Assembly (NCBI GenBank): GCA_034008185.1
Contig: CM067085.1
Location: forward strand, 57,766,602 to 57,830,601
Origin: Gorsachius magnificus
Taxonomy: Eukaryota > Chordata > Aves > Pelecaniformes > Ardeidae
DNA: 64,000 nucleotides
Direction: 5' to 3'
The notes below the pieces were generated by a model. The model saw only the letters and a list, made by a program, of their open reading frames with translations. It searched no databases and was not told where the DNA came from. Below, one piece after another: positions 62,754 to 64,000 of the stretch. The position numbers were made by a program, and so were the translations under genes. Position 1 is the stretch's first letter; every line of letters begins with the position of its first letter.

Positions 62754-64000
62754 GCTTCATGCTTATTTCTACGCGTATGTATAAACCCCATGAAAATGAG
62801 CAGCAGCAGTTCCTGGGGCTGGGACCAGGAAGATGGAGATCTGAAATGCCTGGCTGCTTTCCCTCCTGACACCCTCCCCCCTGAACAGCACAGGAGGTGC
62901 AGCATCTCAGGATGCTGAAGAGTTTGGGGAAACTGCATGTATCTGCATGAAGGAGCTCTTCTCCCCAGAAGAACACGCTGCTGTGGTCACCAAAGGGAGG
63001 GGACGAAGTCCCTGCGGGAGCCTGGCACTGCTGGGCTGGCGTCTGTGCTCTCCCCAGCAGTGAGGCAGGGATGGCCACCGCAGGGGAGAGATAGGTGTAA
63101 AATCATTACAAAGGACAGCAGAATTAGCCCTTGGGCATTAATTTATTCAGGAAATGCACTTCTGGAGCCGCCTGGTGTATTGAAACACAGTGCAGTAAAT
63201 TATTAGCAATATTGCTAATAACTTCCACCGGGAATTTAATTTTGTACAGAGCAGAGACAATCTCATTTTCAACGCCCAGCTCTGGCCACACTTGTTACCA
63301 TTTTCTGGTTTGAAATGGTTCTCATCCCCATTATTTCCAGATTGTATAGGGAAAGATGGACAGAGGTAATCTGCTGCTCCGCTGTCCCAGGGGAGGCAGG
63401 GCTCTCCCCAAAAGCTTCCTTGGAAGCCCCATTGCTGGGGTGGGAACACAGCAGAGGGAAAGGCAGGAGCAGGACCAGGCTGCTGCTCTTCATTCCCTCC
63501 CAAAAAACATCACTCTCCATGTGTATACTGAAGGAAGAACACGAAATATTGATTTCTATCCACAGATTTTCTACATTCCTGGAATATTAAGTTTTACTAA
63601 CAATTTTGAAAGCTACAAGCCTCTGGTTTATAACCCACAGCACAAGGGGCTTATTCTATTTTAATTTCATGCAAAGAGACAACAGAAGACTGATTTAAAA
63701 AAAAAGAACAATGGCTGAAGCATCTCAGAACAAGGGTCAATTACATTTCTCTAGGGCAAGTACCTGTTTGAATTCTGCAGGACTTGGGAAGTGATGGCTT
63801 CCAAGGGAAGATGCCAATGAATTCCCAATGCATTCCTGAAAAAGCCATGAAGCTGTCACCCATACACCCACCACCCTCCTCACGCCAGATTAACCAGGAC
63901 TGGCACCGCCATGGCCATGGCACAGCCAGACTGCCAAACACCCGACGTGACAGGGCTGAGGATGCTTAATGAACTACTGCCCACCCGGGAGGCATTAGGG

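Larger units (their letters stand above)
42918..64000. other. unique non-coding region
   Basis: No host exon is recognised in these 21 kb. Contents are an AT-rich low-complexity patch at 51840-51935, a CRE octamer at 52805-52812, GC-rich patches at 46560-46830, 47580-47900, 55000-55400 and 59270-59480, conserved-looking AT-rich blocks at 57840-58200 and 59760-60060, small tandem duplications at 61365-61391 and 62722-62753, and an inverted repeat at 62429-62457. Two exon-like frames with hydrophobic segments (45789 onward on plus, 47246-47299 on minus) are treated as findings because nothing confirms them. Confidence 0.5.

Noticed and set aside
1..64000. Endogenous retrovirus, LTR, tRNA gene, rRNA gene or CRISPR array
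   Set aside because: No paired LTRs, primer-binding site, gag/pol-like frames, tRNA cloverleaf boxes or regularly spaced repeats were seen. The only reverse transcriptase is clearly of CR1 LINE type.

Overview
This window looks like bird nuclear DNA. The evidence is three pieces of the avian/reptilian CR1 LINE family, one of them long and ending in the diagnostic octamer tail (ATTCTATG)3. The rest is unique sequence with very few interspersed repeats, a sharp CpG island against a CpG-poor background, and no operon-like or tightly packed genes. I recognise no host protein-coding exon with confidence. Almost all open frames here are short chance frames, and the two frames longer than 400 codons sit in the GC-rich CpG island, where stop codons are rare.

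Layout. 1-9 kb is unique non-coding DNA with a short reverse-strand CR1 3' fragment at 531-640 and a few homopolymer tracts. 9.0-9.56 kb is an AT-rich, regulatory-looking block with a perfect RFX X-box-like palindrome. 9.6-11.17 kb is a strong CpG island holding a GGC triplet run and a near-consensus splice donor on the minus strand. That donor sits just after a short ATG-containing stretch, so a minus-strand first exon is plausible. 11.2-30.6 kb and 33.9-42.4 kb are non-coding apart from low-complexity tracts and candidate conserved blocks.

The one clear coding-type unit is a forward CR1 retrotransposon at about 30.59-33.87 kb. It keeps the tail of ORF1 (which resembles an SGNH-esterase C-terminus) and essentially all of ORF2 (endonuclease, then reverse transcriptase). 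ORF2 is broken by only one in-frame TGA and one poly-T frameshift, so the insertion seems fairly young but dead. A second CR1 3' end, on the minus strand and from a different subfamily, lies at 42.45-42.92 kb.

42.9-64 kb is again unique non-coding DNA. It has candidate enhancer-like AT-rich blocks, a perfect CRE octamer, an inverted repeat and small tandem duplications. The window as a whole fits the promoter and first-intron or intergenic landscape of a large vertebrate gene. The gene itself cannot be named from the sequence alone.
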